Virus record (IMG/VR): IMGVR_UViG_3300028595_000002
Coordinates: 1 to 50,015 of that record
Reading direction: 5' to 3' (one strand)
DNA length: 50,015 nt
From: a virus
The notes below the pieces were generated by a model. The model was not told the origin of the DNA and searched no databases. It was given only the letters and a program-made list of their open reading frames with translations. Below are positions 47,671-50,015 of the stretch, piece after piece; position 1 is the first letter of the stretch, and each line of letters starts with the position of its first letter. A program made the translations under genes and the position numbers.

Positions 47671-48117
47671 TTAAGTCTTTTGTCTGTAAAATATATTCCT
47701 ATAAGGTTCTAAGTATATTTTAGCTTTATCTGGTATCGTTTTTAAGACGTTCCTAGTTCATGAGGTATATTTTATCCTTCTATCACCAGCGACCTCTTCA
47801 GTGACCTCTCAGTAGGTACTAGATACAGTATCTCAAGATTCAAATATTTGCTCGCACACATAGACGGTAGCAATTTTTATATCATTTGGGATAACCTCAA
47901 TATTTCAATCCTCATCTTGAGTGGGGAAGATAAAACTCTGGGATTCACTATATTTAGTTCAGTAATGTAGTATATAGTCATCTATCGCAAATTGTGCCTC
48001 ATAAATTAGTCTTTTTATTTGGTTATCCGTAAGGGAAGCTATTCAAGTTTTATTAGTGGAGTCCTTGAGATCCTGTATAGTTATATATATAGGATCTTCT
48101 ATGAATAGATTATTCAT
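47671..48117 (-). CDS. Head-tail connector (adaptor-like), 148 aa
   Basis: YITIQDLKDSTNKTGIASLT, then QIKRLIYEAQFAIDDYI and later KIATVYVCEQIFES: the helical build of gp6/gp15-like adaptors that bind under the portal. C-terminus KAKIYLEPYRNIFYRQKT. ATG at 48115-48117, TAA at 47671-47673. It begins the connector block, after the two giant fibres. Confidence 0.72.
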
Positions 48118-48253
48118 TTTTCAAATTTTTTAATATAGCCTTAAGTTCTGTTATTTTATTTTCTATTCTAATGCTTATAGAATTAGGTTCTTTAAGTAAC
48201 CCTTGTAAGGTAGCGATCTTATGTTCTATCTTATCTATAGTGTTATTATACAT
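48110..48253 (-). CDS. Small coiled-coil protein, 47 aa
   Basis: MYNNTIDKIEHKIATLQGLL and a second charged helix. ATG at 48251-48253 lies 2 bases after the fibre 2 stop; TAA at 48110-48112 overlaps the adaptor start. Reminiscent of tiny helical proteins that help assembly. Not assigned. Confidence 0.6.
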   Translation of the reverse strand: MYNNTIDKIEHKIATLQGLLKEPNSISIRIENKITELKAILKNLKNE

Positions 48254-48255
48254 AA

Positions 48256-50015
48256 TTAAAATTTATTAACAATAAAACTTTTAGTCTCTCAAGAGACATT
48301 TTTAACTGTCCAGGTCTTCGTCCCTATTCAAAATCAACTAGTGGTAGCTTCAAAACTTCAAGTAGCAATTCAATCATTGAAAGTAGCCGTTCTACCTAGT
48401 ACTCAATCGTAATTAAATACCAAAGATGAAGTTTGAGGATTTGAACTTGCACTTGTTGTTTTTAGTGAAACTGCAATGTCAATATCATCTGCTACACTCC
48501 AAGCATCGTTCCATATTGTATCGCTAATAGCGTTAAATTGTGTTCAAGTTTGCTGGTTGGCTGTTACGGTTACGGCTTCTGAAATCGCTGCGTTTTGTTC
48601 ATTTATATTTGCAACTGTCCAAGTCTCCGCACCGCTTGCCCCTGTGTTGTAGCACCAAATCCCCTCTGTCTCTCCTGTTATTGCGTTGCTATTTGAAGCG
48701 ATATTTCTCCAAGCTACGGCGGTTGTGTCGTAAATTTGGAAAGTTACTTTGTCATCAAATGAAACTGAATAAAAAGCACTTTGCCCTGCTGTTGACTCTG
48801 TTACTGTTCCTGAATTTAAATCATCCCAGGCAGTAGTGTTAAATTGTCCTGTTGTGCTTGTTACTGCTGTGTAAGTTTGATTTTCTGGTGATGAACCTGC
48901 TCCGTAAGCTGATGTGGGGGGGGTGAAATTAGACGTCCATCTAGCAGTCTTAGAAATGCGTATTTCATCCAGATAACCATTATATGCACCAACATCAGAT
49001 GCTGTCTTGTAGAATCGTCCTATTGTAAGCCCGTGGTTACCATCGTTAATTGTTACGTTTCCACTACTCCAATTAGTAATTTGACCATCTATAAATATTC
49101 CTAAATCAGATACTCCTGTTCCTTTTCTTACTATTGCAACGTGAGCCCATGTATTAACAGATAAATTAGTGTCTGAGGTTGCTATTGTTGACCCTGTTCT
49201 ATCCATTGTTAAACCAACAGTCCCAGAACTATTCGCATAAATAATCCAATTGCCATCATCATTGTCAGATGTTGACAAAAATCCGTTCAGTGAATTTAAT
49301 GCTGAAGGTCTTACCCAGAAATCAATAGTAAAATTACCAGTTCCAAAATCAAAATCAGTTGAGTTAGGAGCTGTTAAATAATCCCCAGTCCCGTCAAAAT
49401 ACATTGAAGTTGTACCTAATTGTTGTTGTGCAGTTGTGTGAATCGCACCGCTTCTTGTAATTGTGTGAGTTTCACTTTTACCAACCGAAGTATCAATAAA
49501 ATTTGTATCTCCATCAAAAGTATTCGATTGAATTAAAAGCACTGTATCGCTATCATTTCCAATCCTAACACCATCACTTGTTAATTTAATCACATCATCA
49601 ACCATATTTGCCCCTCGTATCCAGTCAACATCATACTCGCCTGTTGCCAAGGTTGCAGTAGTTCCGTCATTGATTGAAAAAGCTACTTCATCAGTTGCTT
49701 CTCCGTCGTCTGTGATTGTGTTGATTGTGTAAATATTTGTGTCGCCGTTGAGTTGGAAGTTTACGTTTTCAATTACACGTGGTTCGTCGTTTCCTGTTCC
49801 GATGGTGATTGGTGCTGTTGATGTGTATGCTTCTGTTGGTTTCCCAACAACTGAAAAATCAATTGCTTCGCCTTTTTGGATGCGTAGATTAGCAATTTTC
49901 CCATCAAGATAATAATATGCATTAGAATACATCCTACCAATATTTATATTGCCAAAATCTAATGTGCCACTATCACTCCAGTCTGAACCAAGTTGAGAAC
50001 CATCTAAATATGCCT
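48256..50015 (-). CDS. LamG fibre protein 2, C-terminal part (joined to 1-1739)
   Basis: Continuation of the gene starting at 1739; position 49964 equals position 1. It holds the end of the first LamG region (GKIANLRIQKGEAIDFSVVG), a second LamG domain at about residues 770-915 of the whole protein (YLTAPNSTDFDFGTGNFTID; TWAHVAIVRKGT; GYLDEIRISKTARW) and a C-terminal domain nearly identical to fibre 1 (TTGQFNTTAWDDLNSGTV). It ends in a short tail with TGA glycines and TAA at 48256-48258. From 49963 down to 48547 there is no TGA, although glycine is common. Laminin-G-like domains usually bind sugars, so adhesion to host surface glycans is inferred. Confidence 0.82.
48450..48895. repeat. Fibre C-terminal paralogous segment, copy 2
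   Basis: Partner of 1950-2390. The high identity between two neighbouring genes allows recombination that swaps or deletes the LamG modules. Confidence 0.85.
49964..50015. repeat. Terminal overlap, right copy
   Basis: Exact copy of bases 1-52; see the left copy. Confidence 0.9.

Noticed and set aside
1-50015. TGA read as tryptophan (code 4)
   Set aside because: TGA falls on conserved glycines and next to TGG-coded tryptophans, and would put tryptophan in Walker A loops and poly-glycine runs.
1-50015. Integrated prophage
   Set aside because: No integrase, attachment site or host flank was found, and the sequence closes on itself.

Overview
This window looks like one complete phage genome. 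Its last 52 bases (49964-50015) repeat bases 1-52 exactly, and a large minus-strand gene reads in frame across the joint. The unique sequence is therefore a circle, or a circularly permuted molecule, of 49,963 bp. Almost every gene is broken by TGA when read with the standard code and is open when TGA is read as glycine. TGA falls on glycines that families conserve: the Walker A loop of the helicase, the LAGLIDADG helices of the intein, the lysine-x-x-glycine position of each DUF4116-like repeat, and poly-glycine stretches of an adhesin. TGG stays tryptophan, often in the next codon. This is genetic code 25, so I infer a host in Absconditabacteria (SR1) or Gracilibacteria. No tRNA gene was seen, so the TGA-reading tRNA presumably comes from the host.

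Layout. A 1.85 kb gene-poor region (12897-14751) separates two divergent arms. It holds promoters, hairpins, a large palindrome and an iteron-like array, and is the best origin candidate. The minus-strand late arm runs from 12896 down to 1, across the joint, and on from 49963 to 31459. In order it encodes terS, terL (interrupted by an intein), portal, a small membrane protein, scaffold, SU10/DUF5309-type major capsid, three small proteins, two giant LamG fibre proteins, head-tail connectors, major tail protein, chaperone, tape measure, Dit, tail hub, three fibre or adhesin proteins, a lysis cassette (membrane protein, XhlA-like protein, holin, amidase), a DUF1599 protein and an NrdD-like fragment. 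This is a long-tailed siphovirus plan.

The plus-strand early arm (14752-31448) starts with an ArdC N-domain protein, a long structured leader and many tiny genes. The replication and recombination genes follow: a winged-helix initiator-like protein, an archaeo-eukaryotic-type primase, a DnaB-like helicase, a RusA-like resolvase, SSB, dCTP deaminase and a RecB-like nuclease. I found no DNA polymerase. A second lysis set (SLT lysozyme and a holin-like protein) also lies here.

The most unusual gene is at 24476-28072. It encodes a 1198-residue protein made of about 12 tandem excisionase-like helix-turn-helix units. The scaffold of the 65-residue core units is nearly identical, while the predicted DNA-recognition helices differ. 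The array is fused to a PD-(D/E)XK nuclease domain of the RecB/Cas4 kind with a C-terminal four-cysteine cluster. It looks like a modular DNA-recognition array joined to a nuclease, and I do not recognise it as a described system. Other points of interest are a leader RNA with three mutually crossing helices, a seven-hairpin leader, a class 3-like intein in the terminase Walker A motif, and LamG fibre modules that contain no TGA at all, which suggests capture from standard-code donors. All translations were made by hand; family names come from recognised motifs, not database searches.
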